Assembly: GCF_001039275.2 (NCBI RefSeq)
Contig: NZ_CP030117.1
Location: 1,633,501 to 1,697,500, forward strand
DNA length: 64,000 bases
Direction of reading: 5' to 3'
From: Brevibacillus brevis
GTDB taxonomy: Bacteria; Bacillota; Bacilli; Brevibacillales; Brevibacillaceae
Shown here: one piece after another, positions 16,847-25,113 of the stretch
Position numbering within the stretch: the first letter of the stretch is position 1
Layout of the letters: every line of letters starts with the position of its first letter
The notes under the pieces: model-generated
What the model saw: the letters and a program-made list of their open reading frames with translations, nothing else
The model's database searches: none
What the model was told of the DNA's origin: nothing
Made by a program: the position numbers and the translations under genes

Positions 16847-17479
16847 TTGAAGGCAAAGTTTCTGAAGGAATTCTTTACGTTTCCGGATATCCTCATCATG
16901 AGCATTCTATTCCTGATTAGCTTGTCTTTCACTCTTTCTGGATGGTACCTATTGGAAACCTGGGTGGCACTCGTTGCGGGGATGATTGGGTATGCGGCAA
17001 GCGAATACTTGATTCATCGATTTCTCTTTCACCTCAAACCGCCTCGAAATCCATTTTTTCTCCATTTGTTAAAACGCTTACATTACGATCATCACGCCGA
17101 TCCGAACAACTTGCATCTGTTGTTCTTGCCCGTGTGGTACAGCTTGCCGCTCATTGCAGGAACCGGAGCCGTTTGTTATCTGTTTACTTCCGACGTGATT
17201 GTGACCAATGCCTTTGTTACAGGCGTGATAGGATTTTTGCTATTTTATGAATGGACGCATTATATCGCCCATCGTCCGGTTCAGCCCATATCTCCATGGG
17301 GGCGCTGGATGAAAAAGCTCCATCTATGGCATCATTTCAAAAATGAACATTACTGGTACGGTGTTACCAGCCCTGTTTTTGACGTCATGCTGGGAACTTA
17401 CAAGAACGAACAGGATGTTGAGAAAAGTTCAACCGTGAGGGATCTGGAAAGACGGTGGGACAAAGATGTTGAACTGTAA
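16847..17479 (+). CDS. Fatty-acid hydroxylase / sterol-desaturase superfamily membrane protein
   Basis: I place the start at TTG 16847, giving 210 residues, because GAGGAGGGCGG stands just before it. An in-frame ATG at 16784 would overlap fadR by 37 bp and has no ribosome site. Hydrophobic helices alternate with the histidine boxes of di-iron membrane oxygenases: HRFLFH, HYDHHADP, EWTHYIAHRP and HLWHHFKNEHYWYG. Relatives hydroxylate fatty acyl chains or carotenoids. Being translationally close to fadR suggests it is regulated by acyl-CoA and modifies membrane lipids; the exact reaction is unknown. The downstream terminator closes a two-gene unit. Confidence 0.83.
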   Translation: MKAKFLKEFFTFPDILIMSILFLISLSFTLSGWYLLETWVALVAGMIGYAASEYLIHRFLFHLKPPRNPFFLHLLKRLHYDHHADPNNLHLLFLPVWYSLPLIAGTGAVCYLFTSDVIVTNAFVTGVIGFLLFYEWTHYIAHRPVQPISPWGRWMKKLHLWHHFKNEHYWYGVTSPVFDVMLGTYKNEQDVEKSSTVRDLERRWDKDVEL

Positions 17480-17508
17480 ATGGCATATTTCGAAATTTTT
17501 TGCACGGC

Positions 17509-17537
17509 CATCCCTTTTTTGAGGGATGTTTTTTTTC
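17509..17537 (+). terminator. Terminator of the fadR-hydroxylase unit
   Basis: CATCCCT (17509-17515) pairs with AGGGATG (17522-17528), followed by eight T residues. Confidence 0.82.
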
Positions 17538-17604
17538 TTCTCCTCCACTATGTAAGATGTAGGCACCTTCAATAGAGTTATTTTGAACATTCAAAAACCA
17601 CATG

Positions 17605-17668
17605 GTAAAGAAAATGAAAAGAAAGGTAAAGATAATGAAAAGATTAATAGTGAGAAAATTAGTAATAT
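17605..17668 (+). promoter_or_regulatory. 21-bp tandem operator plus -10 for binding-protein gene 1
   Basis: Two 21-bp units start GTAAAGA at 17605 and 17626, each with ATGAAAAG in the second half. A TAATAT hexamer at 17663-17668 is the likely -10, 16 nt after the second unit (15 in the other four sites). Confidence 0.62.
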
Positions 17669-17722
17669 TTAGTCATGTCATATTCTTTTCATTCTATCAT
17701 CCAGAATAAGGGGGCATTCACA

Positions 17723-19327
17723 GTGAAGAAGAAGCACATGCTAGGTTCTATTCTTGCCCTGTCTGTCTTGCTTTCCACAGTCTTGGCAGGCTGTGGTGGC
17801 AGTCAGACATCCAGTGGGACGAATTCCGCGTCCAACTCCAATCAAGCTTCGACTAGCCCCGCGTCTTCATCGGCCGCAGCGGGTGGAGGCGGTACCTTGA
17901 TTATTGCGCGCTTGTCCGATGCGAATAATTTGGACCCGCATTTCAGTACCCAGATTAATTCCATGGCAGTGACGCAGCACAAGCTCTATGAAGGTCTGGT
18001 CATGATGGATCGGAATAGTGAGTACAAACCTCTTTTGGCAAAGGAATGGAAACAAAAAGACGATGTCACCTGGGAGTTCACACTGCGTGACGGTGTAACC
18101 TTCCATGACGGGGAACCCTTCAATGCTGAGGCTGTGAAGAAGACAATCGACCGTATCTTGGACAAAGATAATCCGACTCCCAAAGCAAACATGTTTGGCA
18201 TGATTAAAGAAGTAAAGGTCGTAGATCCACTGAAGGTAGAAATTATTTTACATTATCCGTTTGCAGGACTCCTGTCCGTACTGGCGAGTGCCGAGGGTGG
18301 CATCATCAGTCCGAAGGCGATTAAGGAATTCGGCAAAGAGTTGTCCAAGAAACCAGTAGGTACGGGGCCGTTTATCTTTGAATCATGGACGCCTGGACAA
18401 GAAATCGTCATGGTGAAAAACGAGAAGTATTGGGGCACCCAACCGAAGCTGGAAAAAGTTGTTTTCAAGACTATTCCTGAGGATGCGACACGCGTAGCCA
18501 TGGTGGAAACGGGCGAAGCCCATGTCGCAGAACAGCTTCCGGTCACTGAACTGGAAAGGGTACAGAACTCGCAGAGCATGTCTTTGGGACGGTTCGAATC
18601 ATTCGCAGTTGACCACATCGGGATGAACGTCAAACAGAAGCCTTTTGACGATGTTCGTGTCCGTCAGGCCATCGCCCATGCGATCGATAAGGAAGCGATT
18701 ATTAAAGGGGTATATAACAATGTCGGTAAAGTGGCCATCTCGTCGTTAGGACCAAAAGTCATCGGCTACAGCCCGAATATTAAAACGCCGGAATACGATT
18801 TGAACAAAGCGAAGCAATTACTCACCGAAGCAGGCTACGCCAACGGATTCAAGGCAACCATCTATCTTAATGACAACAAGGCACGGATCAATGTGGCCGA
18901 AGTGCTGCAATCCCAACTGAAGGGAATCGGCATCGACTTGCAGATTCAAGTGATGGAGTTCGGCGCATATCTGGAGTTGGCGGCAAAAGGTGAAGCACAA
19001 ATGTTCATTAGTGGCTGGGGCAATGCGACCGGGGATGCAGATTACAACCAGTACAACCTCTTCCATAGCACGTCAGCAGGTGTGCCAGGCAACCATTCCT
19101 TCTATAATAATCCGAAAGTGGATGCGCTGATTGAAGCAGGTCGTAAGGAAAAAGATCCAGAGAAGCGCAAGGAAATCTACGCGGAGGCCCAGCAAATCGA
19201 GATGGAGGAGGTGCCGTTGCTGCCATTCCGCAGCAGTGAAAACCTCGCAGCCATTGCAAAAAATGTACAGGGTGTGTACATCAGTCCATCCGGGTACATT
19301 GACGTGAGCCAAGTAACGATTCAATAG
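17723..19327 (+). CDS. Family-5 peptide-type solute-binding lipoprotein, paralogue 1
   Basis: This extracellular binding protein (534 residues, SBP_bac_5, the OppA/DppA/GsiB group) starts at GTG 17723 with AAGGGGG 8 bp upstream. A positively charged N-terminus and hydrophobic stretch end in the lipobox LAGC, so Cys24 would be lipidated and anchored to the membrane. A Ser/Thr/Asn-rich spacer follows, then family hallmarks such as SDANNLDPHF, TWEFTLRDGVTFHDGEPFN, VGTGPF, GQEIVMVKNEKYWG and FDDVRVRQAIAHAID. It is very similar to the three paralogues at 20140, 21826 and 25484. No permease or ATPase gene is linked, so the transporter partner must be elsewhere or shared. Promoter: 21-bp tandem operator. 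Confidence 0.9.
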   Translation: MKKKHMLGSILALSVLLSTVLAGCGGSQTSSGTNSASNSNQASTSPASSSAAAGGGGTLIIARLSDANNLDPHFSTQINSMAVTQHKLYEGLVMMDRNSEYKPLLAKEWKQKDDVTWEFTLRDGVTFHDGEPFNAEAVKKTIDRILDKDNPTPKANMFGMIKEVKVVDPLKVEIILHYPFAGLLSVLASAEGGIISPKAIKEFGKELSKKPVGTGPFIFESWTPGQEIVMVKNEKYWGTQPKLEKVVFKTIPEDATRVAMVETGEAHVAEQLPVTELERVQNSQSMSLGRFESFAVDHIGMNVKQKPFDDVRVRQAIAHAIDKEAIIKGVYNNVGKVAISSLGPKVIGYSPNIKTPEYDLNKAKQLLTEAGYANGFKATIYLNDNKARINVAEVLQSQLKGIGIDLQIQVMEFGAYLELAAKGEAQMFISGWGNATGDADYNQYNLFHSTSAGVPGNHSFYNNPKVDALIEAGRKEKDPEKRKEIYAEAQQIEMEEVPLLPFRSSENLAAIAKNVQGVYISPSGYIDVSQVTIQ

Positions 19328-19338
19328 CAGGAGCATGA

Positions 19339-19372
19339 GACCTTCTCTAACAAATGGAGAGGGTCTTTTTTT
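19339..19372 (+). terminator. Terminator of binding-protein gene 1
   Basis: GACCTTCTC (19339-19347) pairs with GAGAGGGTC (one G-T pair) and is followed by TTTTTTT. Confidence 0.85.
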
Positions 19373-19482
19373 AGTAGATAAGAATCTATAAAAACTCATA
19401 TCGACATGGAAGACTTTTGCCCTTTGGGTACGAAGGCTTCACCAAAAATCTTGGCGAAGCCAGTATTGTGGCTGCGGTAGGG

Positions 19483-19675
19483 AGAAGAATATTTCCAGTC
19501 TAGGCTCCAGGCGCCGTCCTGCTAGGGGCTAAGACTGTCCGCTCCGAAGGGATTCGCGGAAAACGCAAAAGTGGTAGCCGCTTCGTAGCGCGAGCACGTT
19601 GCGTTTCTTTTGCCCGCTCATCCCTTCTCTGCTTGGTAGGACTCCACTAGTCGCTACGTCTGGAAATATTCTTCT
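19483..19675. repeat. Intergenic inverted-repeat element, family 1, copy A
   Basis: The element is about 193 bp. Its ends are a perfect 16-bp inverted repeat: AGAAGAATATTTCCAG (19483-19498) and its complement (19660-19675). Weaker complementarity extends outward (GCTGCGGTAGGG on the left, CTGGCGTAAC on the right) and inward (GAAGGGAT/GCGG segments). The left inner part shares TCTAGGCTCC, AAGACTGTCCGCTCCG and other blocks with copies B and C. It has no credible coding content. It looks like a MITE-like, non-autonomous element or a large structured RNA. Confidence 0.72.
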
Positions 19676-19730
19676 CTGGCGTAACTGATGTCTTTCTTCA
19701 TTCTTTCAAGTCTTAAAAGCTCGACGTTCT

Positions 19731-19870
19731 TAAGCGTCCACCTCTGAAACACATCCTGAGAGGACCACTTTGGACGCGGTTTCGCTTTATGCATGGAGTC
19801 GTACAGTGAATCCCCCAGCGGGTGGGACAAGAAGCTGAGCGTTTTCTCCTGTTTCCTCCACACCACTACA
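19731..19870. repeat. Structured intergenic repeat, family 2, copy b
   Basis: This is the second copy of the repeat at 10387. GCGTCC (19734-19739) pairs with GGACGC (19772-19777), and inside it CCTCT (19741-19745) with AGAGG (19759-19763). CATGGAG, a C-rich/G-rich pair (CCCCC, GGGTGGG) and GAGCGTTTTCTCCT follow in the same order. It lies directly after copy A of family 1. Its distal end (complement CTGTAGTGG..GGAGGAAA) resembles the outer end of family 1 copy B, which suggests related origins. Confidence 0.58.
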
Positions 19871-19916
19871 GCAATATTTACTCCAAGTCTATTTTTATTG
19901 CATTATTCGCACAAAA

Positions 19917-20000
19917 GTAGAAATACTGAAAAAAAGAGTAAAGAAAGTGAAAATACAAGTAAAGAGAGTGAAAATACAATGCCAGAATAGTGGGTAAAAT
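19917..20000 (+). promoter_or_regulatory. Three-unit 21-bp tandem operator plus -10 for the binding-protein 2 operon
   Basis: Three head-to-tail 21-bp units start at 19917 (GTAGAA), 19938 and 19959 (GTAAAG). The last two share AGTGAAAATACAA. After exactly 15 nt comes TAAAAT at 19995-20000. It would drive the genes at 20140, 21826 and 23433. Confidence 0.72.
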
Positions 20001-20043
20001 GAAATATGCGCGAATGGTCAAAATATTCAAGTACATCTGGCGC

Positions 20044-20082
20044 AAAAAACGGTCACGACCGTTTTTTTGACCGCAAGCGGTC
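20044..20082. repeat. Short palindromic repeat, family 3, copy i
   Basis: AAAAAACGGTC (20044-20054) and GACCGTTTTTT (20057-20067) form a perfect stem with a 2-nt gap, next to the palindrome GACCGC-AA-GCGGTC (20069-20082). On the opposite strand it reads GACCGCTTGCGGTC then an AAACGGTC arm, as in copies ii and iii. It lies in the leader between the promoter and binding-protein gene 2, where it could act as an attenuating hairpin. Confidence 0.6.
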
Positions 20083-20139
20083 ACATCAACATTTATGAAA
20101 AACGTTGAGACGCTTTTCACAAAAGAGGGGGATCACTAC

Positions 20140-21726
20140 ATGAAAAAGACGCGCTTTTTCCAGACGCTGCTTGCCATGACCGTTGCGGTTTCTACAGCGT
20201 TGGCAGGCTGCTCACAAGCACCTGAAGCAGGAGGGAGTACCAATTCTTCAGGGCAAACCAATGCTTCATCACCAGCTGGCAAAGAAGGCGGGACACTCGT
20301 CATTGCCCGTTTGTCTGATGCGAACAACCTTGACCCACATTTTCTAACGCAAATCAACTCCGCTGCCATCATTCATCACAAGGTATACGAGGGTCTTGTT
20401 CGGATGGACAAAGAAAGCAAATATGTAGGCTCACTCGCTTCTGAATGGAAGCAGCTCGATGACGTGACATGGGAATTCAAGCTTCGCTCCGGTGTGACGT
20501 TCCACGATGGCACGCCATTCAATGCGGAAGCTGTGAAAAAGACGATTGCTCGTGTCCAAGACCCGGCAGTAGGCTCTAACCGTGCCAATTTGTTTGAAGC
20601 CATCAAAGAGGTAAAGGTCGTGGATGATACAACGGTTCAATTCATCCTGAACTATCCATACGCACCACTCCTGTCCGTGCTCGCCAGTGCAGAGGGTGGA
20701 ATTTTGTCACCAAAAGCGATCGAACAGTATGGGAAAGACTTGACCAAGCATCCAACGGGAACAGGGCCTTACAAATTCGAATCATGGACACCAGGTCAAG
20801 AAGTCGTCCTGGTGAAAAACGATAACTATTGGGGCGAAAAACCGAAGCTGGACAAAGTCGTCTTCAAGACCGTTCCAGAGGATACGACCAGACTCGCGAT
20901 GGTCGAGACAGGCGAAGCGCATGTGGCTGAGCAATTGCCAGTGACAGAAGTCGATCGGGTGAAAAATTCTCCGAGTATGACACTTGGTCGTTATCCTGCT
21001 TTCGCTAGCGATCATATCGGGATTAACAACTCGAAGAAGCCATTCGATGATGTGCGCGTTCGTCAAGCGATTGCACATGCGATCGATAAGAAAACCATCA
21101 TTCAAGGGGTTTACAACGATGTCGGGACGGTTGCTCATTCTTCTATCACCCCGTCCATGGTTGGTTACAGCCCGAATGTAAAAGACTTGCCTTACGATCT
21201 GGAAAAATCCAAAAAGCTATTGGCGGAAGCTGGATACGCGAACGGCTTCAAAGCAACCATTTACTTAAACGATAACAAGGCACGAGTTAGCTTGGCAGAG
21301 GTACTGCAGCAACAACTGAAACAAATCAATATCGATTTGGAAGTGAAAGTGCTAGAGTTCGGTGCTTATATTGAAGCAGCCAACAAAGGCGAAACAGAAT
21401 TGTTCCTCAGCGGTTGGGGCAATGCCACAGGTGATGCAGACTACAACCAATACAATCTGTTCCACACGAAATCGCAAGGGGCAGCCGGCAACCATGCTTT
21501 CTACAGCAATCCGGAAGTGGACAAGCTGATCGATGAGGGCCGCAAAGAGAAAGACGAAGAAAAACGGAAGCAAATCTACGAAAAAGCACAGCAAATCGAA
21601 ATGGACGAAGCGGCAATGGTACCGTACCGCTTCTCAGAAAACCTTGCAGCGATTCAAAAAGGTGTAGAGGGAGTTTGGATCAGCCCGGCGGGACACATTG
21701 AGATCGACGATGTAACGTTGCCATAA
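20140..21726 (+). CDS. Family-5 peptide-type solute-binding lipoprotein, paralogue 2
   Basis: The product has 528 residues from ATG 20140, which follows GAGGGGGATCACTAC; the frame is open 15 codons further but with no ribosome site. The signal peptide ends in LAGC with the lipidated Cys24 at the same position as in the other three paralogues. SBP_bac_5 landmarks are SDANNLDPHF, TWEFKLRSGVTFHDGTPFN, PTGTGPYKFESW and FDDVRVRQAIAHAID, with GWGNATGDADYNQYN late in the protein. It is first in a likely operon with paralogue 3 and an amidohydrolase, which suggests the bound solute or a breakdown product is the amidohydrolase substrate. Confidence 0.9.
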   Translation: MKKTRFFQTLLAMTVAVSTALAGCSQAPEAGGSTNSSGQTNASSPAGKEGGTLVIARLSDANNLDPHFLTQINSAAIIHHKVYEGLVRMDKESKYVGSLASEWKQLDDVTWEFKLRSGVTFHDGTPFNAEAVKKTIARVQDPAVGSNRANLFEAIKEVKVVDDTTVQFILNYPYAPLLSVLASAEGGILSPKAIEQYGKDLTKHPTGTGPYKFESWTPGQEVVLVKNDNYWGEKPKLDKVVFKTVPEDTTRLAMVETGEAHVAEQLPVTEVDRVKNSPSMTLGRYPAFASDHIGINNSKKPFDDVRVRQAIAHAIDKKTIIQGVYNDVGTVAHSSITPSMVGYSPNVKDLPYDLEKSKKLLAEAGYANGFKATIYLNDNKARVSLAEVLQQQLKQINIDLEVKVLEFGAYIEAANKGETELFLSGWGNATGDADYNQYNLFHTKSQGAAGNHAFYSNPEVDKLIDEGRKEKDEEKRKQIYEKAQQIEMDEAAMVPYRFSENLAAIQKGVEGVWISPAGHIEIDDVTLP

Positions 21727-21749
21727 CTTTTAGCAAAAAATGCTTCATG

Positions 21750-21789
21750 ATCAGCATAGCTTCGCCCATTGGGAACGAGCTATGCTGAT
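21750..21789 (+). other. Strong intercistronic hairpin between binding-protein genes 2 and 3
   Basis: ATCAGCATAGCT (21750-21761) and AGCTATGCTGAT (21778-21789) pair perfectly over 12 bp. No T tract follows, so it is probably a partial terminator or an mRNA-stabilising stem that lets some transcripts continue into the next two genes. Confidence 0.6.
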
Positions 21790-21825
21790 TGATTATACAA
21801 AGAAGAATAAAATGGGGGCGAGTCT

Positions 21826-23397
21826 ATGAAAAAACAGAAGATGCTAGGTTCAATGCTGGCAGGTATCCTGAGCGTTGGCCTCGTGCTTACAGGCTGTTCA
21901 ACAGGTACAGAGCAAGGTGCGGCAGGGACTCCGACTGCGAAGGAAGCTCCGGCAACAGATCAGACGCTGGTGATTGCACGGCAGTCAGACGCAAACAATC
22001 TAGACCCGCACTTTATTTCAGCGATCAATGCAGCGAGTGTGGTCCATCACAAAGTGTACGAAGGCCTCATCCAGCGAGATGATAACATGGCGTTCAAACC
22101 GATGCTCGCCACGGAATGGAAGCAGTTGGACGATGTCACCTGGGAGTTCAAGCTGCGTCAGGGAGTCAACTTCCACGATGGTACGCCGTTTAACGCCGAG
22201 GCGGTGAAAGCAACATTCGCACGCGTCCTCGATGAAAAGGTCGCCTCTCCACGTGCGTCACAGTTCAAGATGGTATCGGAAGTCAAGGTAGTGGATGATT
22301 ACACCGTTCATTTCAAGCTAGCCTACCCGTATTCTCCATTACTATCGATCCTCGCCAATCACGAAGGCAGCATCATTAGTCCAAAAGCAATTGAGCAATA
22401 CGGCAAGGAGCTGAGCAAGCATCCCGTTGGTACAGGGCCGTTCGTATTCGAATCGTGGACACCTGGCCAAGAGATCGTGCTCGTGAAAAATGACAACTAC
22501 TGGGGAGAAAAGGTAAAATTCAAGAAGGCTGTCTTCAAAGTCGTACCAGAGGACACGACACGCGTAGCCATGGTAGAGACGGGAGAAGCGCATATTGCTG
22601 AACCATTGCCGGTGACAGAAATTGACCGCGTCAGTAATTCCCCTCATATGAGCTTGTACCGCACAGAGGGCTTGGGGACAGATTTCATCGGGTTCAATAC
22701 GAAGAAAAAACCGTTTGACGACGCTCGTGTTCGCCAGGCGATCAACTATGCGATTGAGACCGATGCGATCATCAAAGGTGTGTACAACGATGTCGGAACA
22801 AAAGCGAACTCTGCAATGAGTCAGAAGGTTCTTGGATACGATGAGGCGTTAAAAGGATACGAGTTTGATCCGAACAAGGCGAAGGCTCTGTTAAAAGAAG
22901 CAGGCTATCCGGAAGGCTTCAAGACAACCTTGTGGACAGGCGATCGCAAGGAACGGATTAATGCTGCGGAAGTGATCCAGTCCCAGTTAAAGGGGATTGG
23001 CATTGAAGTAGAGGTAAAAGTGCTAGAGTATGGAGCCTATTTAGATGCAGAAGACAACGGTGAAACAGAGCTGTTCATCAGCGGCTGGGGCAATGCCACT
23101 GGTGACGCTGACTACAACCAGTACAATCTGTTCCACTCCAGCTCTTTGGGCAAAGGCGGAAACACAACGTTCTACGTGAATAAAGAGGTGGACAAGCTGA
23201 TCGAAGAGGGGCGCCGCGAGCAGGATACGGAAAAGCGCAAGCAAATCTATGCAAAGGCGCTGGAGATTGAAAAGCAAGAAGCACCAATCGTCCCAATCCG
23301 CAATCTTGAGCATGTCGCCGCAGTCGCCAAAAACATCAAAGGCTTCTGGATCAGCCCATCTGGGTACATGATGATCAATGGCATTACGATTGAATAA
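21826..23397 (+). CDS. Family-5 peptide-type solute-binding lipoprotein, paralogue 3
   Basis: The product has 523 residues from ATG 21826 behind GGGGGCGAG. The lipobox is LTGC with Cys24. The same SBP_bac_5 core is seen (QSDANNLDPHF, TWEFKLRQGVNFHDGTPFN, VGTGPFVFESWTPGQE, FDDARVRQAINYAIE, GWGNATGDADYNQYN). It has no 21-bp operator of its own and lies 99 bp after paralogue 2, separated by a hairpin, and 35 bp before the amidohydrolase gene, so it is read as the middle gene of a three-gene unit. The binding pocket may differ from the others (for example LGTDFIGFN in place of DHIGMN/DHIGIN). Confidence 0.9.
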   Translation: MKKQKMLGSMLAGILSVGLVLTGCSTGTEQGAAGTPTAKEAPATDQTLVIARQSDANNLDPHFISAINAASVVHHKVYEGLIQRDDNMAFKPMLATEWKQLDDVTWEFKLRQGVNFHDGTPFNAEAVKATFARVLDEKVASPRASQFKMVSEVKVVDDYTVHFKLAYPYSPLLSILANHEGSIISPKAIEQYGKELSKHPVGTGPFVFESWTPGQEIVLVKNDNYWGEKVKFKKAVFKVVPEDTTRVAMVETGEAHIAEPLPVTEIDRVSNSPHMSLYRTEGLGTDFIGFNTKKKPFDDARVRQAINYAIETDAIIKGVYNDVGTKANSAMSQKVLGYDEALKGYEFDPNKAKALLKEAGYPEGFKTTLWTGDRKERINAAEVIQSQLKGIGIEVEVKVLEYGAYLDAEDNGETELFISGWGNATGDADYNQYNLFHSSSLGKGGNTTFYVNKEVDKLIEEGRREQDTEKRKQIYAKALEIEKQEAPIVPIRNLEHVAAVAKNIKGFWISPSGYMMINGITIE

Positions 23398-23432
23398 CGC
23401 AATATTTAGAGAGAAAAGGATGGAGACGGAGC

Positions 23433-24653
23433 ATGAAAGAAAGCTTGTGGATCAAAAATGCGAGTCTGGAATGTGGTTATACAGAGGCGAATGGCATCGT
23501 GACGGGAACAAAGACGGAGTGTTTTCATGTCTTGCTCACGGACGGCCGCGTGGAGAACGTCGTACCTGCTACTTCTGATATACCCGATGGGGTATCTGCG
23601 TGGGATGCACAAGGCCTATTGATGCTTCCTTCTTTCCGGGAAATGCACATTCATCTGGACAAAACATTTTATGGAGGCCCGTGGCAAGCCGTTCTTCCTG
23701 CTCCCAATCGTTTTTTTCGAATCGAACAAGAGCAGGAACTGCTGCCCCGCCAACTACCCGTCGCTCGTGAGCGTGCAGAAAAGCTGCTGGAGTTAGTGCA
23801 ATCACACGGTGCTACTCACGTGCGAACCCACTGCAACATTGACCCGGTCATTGGGCTGAAAAACCTGGAAGCTACATGGGAGGCACTGGCAACTTATCGT
23901 GAAAAACTTTCCTGGGAAATTGTCGCGTTTCCCCAACATGGCTTGCTACGAAGTGATTCTGTTTCCCTCGTTCGCGAGGCGATGAAGCATGGAGCTGGCC
24001 TCGTCGGTGGTGTCGATCCCGCCACGTTTGACGATGATATTGAGAAATCACTTGATACAATGATGGACATAGCAGTGGAAGCAAATGCGGATGTTGACTT
24101 GCACTTGCACGAGCCTGGACATTTGGGTGTTTATATTATGAAAAAACTGGCTGCTATGACGAAGGATGCGGGGTGGCAAGGTCGAGTCACTGTCAGTCAT
24201 GCTTACGGGCTAGGAGAGGTTCCGACTGCTGTGGCAGAAGAGGTCGCGGAGCTTTTTGCCGAGCAGCAAATCGCTGTCATGTCAGCTGTGCCCATTGATA
24301 TGCCGACCATCCCGATTCCGTTGCTTCATGCCAAGGGCGTCCATGTTGGTTTGGGCAATGACAACATCACCGATCATTGGGACCCATTTGGAACTGGAGA
24401 TATGCTGCAAAAAGCTAACCGTCTGGCTGAACGGTTCCGATGGATCGATGAGCGATCTCTATCACGTGCACTGGGATTCGTTACAGGTGGCTTGACTCCA
24501 CTGGACCAAGCTGGGAATCAGGTTTGGCCGAAAGTAGGAGACGAGGCAAATGCGGTTTTCGTTCGTGCCAAATGCTCCGCCGAGGCTGTGGCTAGACTAT
24601 CTCCGAAGGAAGCAGTGGTTTTCTCGGGCAAGATGGTTTGGCAGAAACAATAA
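23433..24653 (+). CDS. Cytosine-deaminase-like amidohydrolase, paralogue of 10597
   Basis: This 406-residue amidohydrolase starts at ATG 23433 behind GGATGGAGACGGAGC, 35 bp after binding-protein gene 3, and is probably the last gene of that operon. Metal and active-site landmarks are MHIHLDKTF (His 72 and 74), THVRTHCNIDP, DLHLHEPGHLG, VSHAYGLG and GLGNDNITDHWDPFG. It is closely similar along its whole length to the protein encoded at 10597, with the usual HIH in place of HNH. Linkage to binding proteins suggests uptake and hydrolytic deamination of a cyclic nitrogen compound; the substrate is not known. Confidence 0.88.
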   Translation: MKESLWIKNASLECGYTEANGIVTGTKTECFHVLLTDGRVENVVPATSDIPDGVSAWDAQGLLMLPSFREMHIHLDKTFYGGPWQAVLPAPNRFFRIEQEQELLPRQLPVARERAEKLLELVQSHGATHVRTHCNIDPVIGLKNLEATWEALATYREKLSWEIVAFPQHGLLRSDSVSLVREAMKHGAGLVGGVDPATFDDDIEKSLDTMMDIAVEANADVDLHLHEPGHLGVYIMKKLAAMTKDAGWQGRVTVSHAYGLGEVPTAVAEEVAELFAEQQIAVMSAVPIDMPTIPIPLLHAKGVHVGLGNDNITDHWDPFGTGDMLQKANRLAERFRWIDERSLSRALGFVTGGLTPLDQAGNQVWPKVGDEANAVFVRAKCSAEAVARLSPKEAVVFSGKMVWQKQ

Positions 24654-24667
24654 AGAGTAGGAAACGT

Positions 24668-24701
24668 AATCCGATCTTCTTCAGGAGGTCGGATTTTTGT
24701 T
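24668..24701 (+). terminator. Terminator of the binding-protein 2 operon
   Basis: AATCCGA and TCGGATT pair around a partly paired TCTTCTTCAGGAGG middle, followed by TTTTG. Confidence 0.75.
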
Positions 24702-24723
24702 TATAAAAGTTGCTGTAGTGGAG

Positions 24724-24922
24724 GAAGAAGTGCATTTCCAGTCTACGCTTCGGCCTCCGCCCCGCAAGGGGGATTGACTGCTCGCTTCGGAATAAATGGC
24801 GGGAGCGCTTCAAACATAGAAGTTTCGAGGAGGTAGTTCATAAGTGAAGCTTAAATTCCCCGCCATTTATTCCTACGCTGAGATGGGCTCCAGAGGCGCT
24901 TGGACTGGAAATGCACTTCTTC
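24724..24922. repeat. Intergenic inverted-repeat element, family 1, copy B
   Basis: The element is 199 bp. The ends are a perfect 20-bp inverted repeat: GAAGAAGTGCATTTCCAGTC (24724-24743) and its complement (24903-24922). A second perfect pair lies inside: GGAATAAATGGCGGG (24789-24803) and CCCGCCATTTATTCC (24859-24873). The left inner block TCTACGCTTCGGCC..CGCCCCGC reappears inverted near the right end of copy C. It lies just after the amidohydrolase terminator and has no credible gene. Confidence 0.78.
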
Positions 24923-25113
24923 CGGCGTAGCTTTGGTAACATCTTGAAAGTAGATTCAAGGCGACAATTGATTACGTAACTAACTATAAAATGATTTTCA
25001 TAGCAAATCCATACATTAGAATGCTACAGAAGAACAATCATGAAGAACCTTCAAACATTTTCTTCTTGTTGCTTTTCATACATAGATCGAAAAATAGACA
25101 CAAGCAACGTCAA
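24923..25113. other. Spacer between elements B and C
   Basis: This is an A/T-rich stretch with the outward extension of copy B (CCGGCGTAGC). I see no gene, promoter or hairpin of note. Confidence 0.5.

Noticed and set aside
17538..17566. Sequence resembling the outer end of the inverted-repeat element (opposite strand ATAGTGGAGGAGAAG)
   Set aside because: No partner arm or TTTCCAGTC core follows; probably chance or a remnant too short to call.
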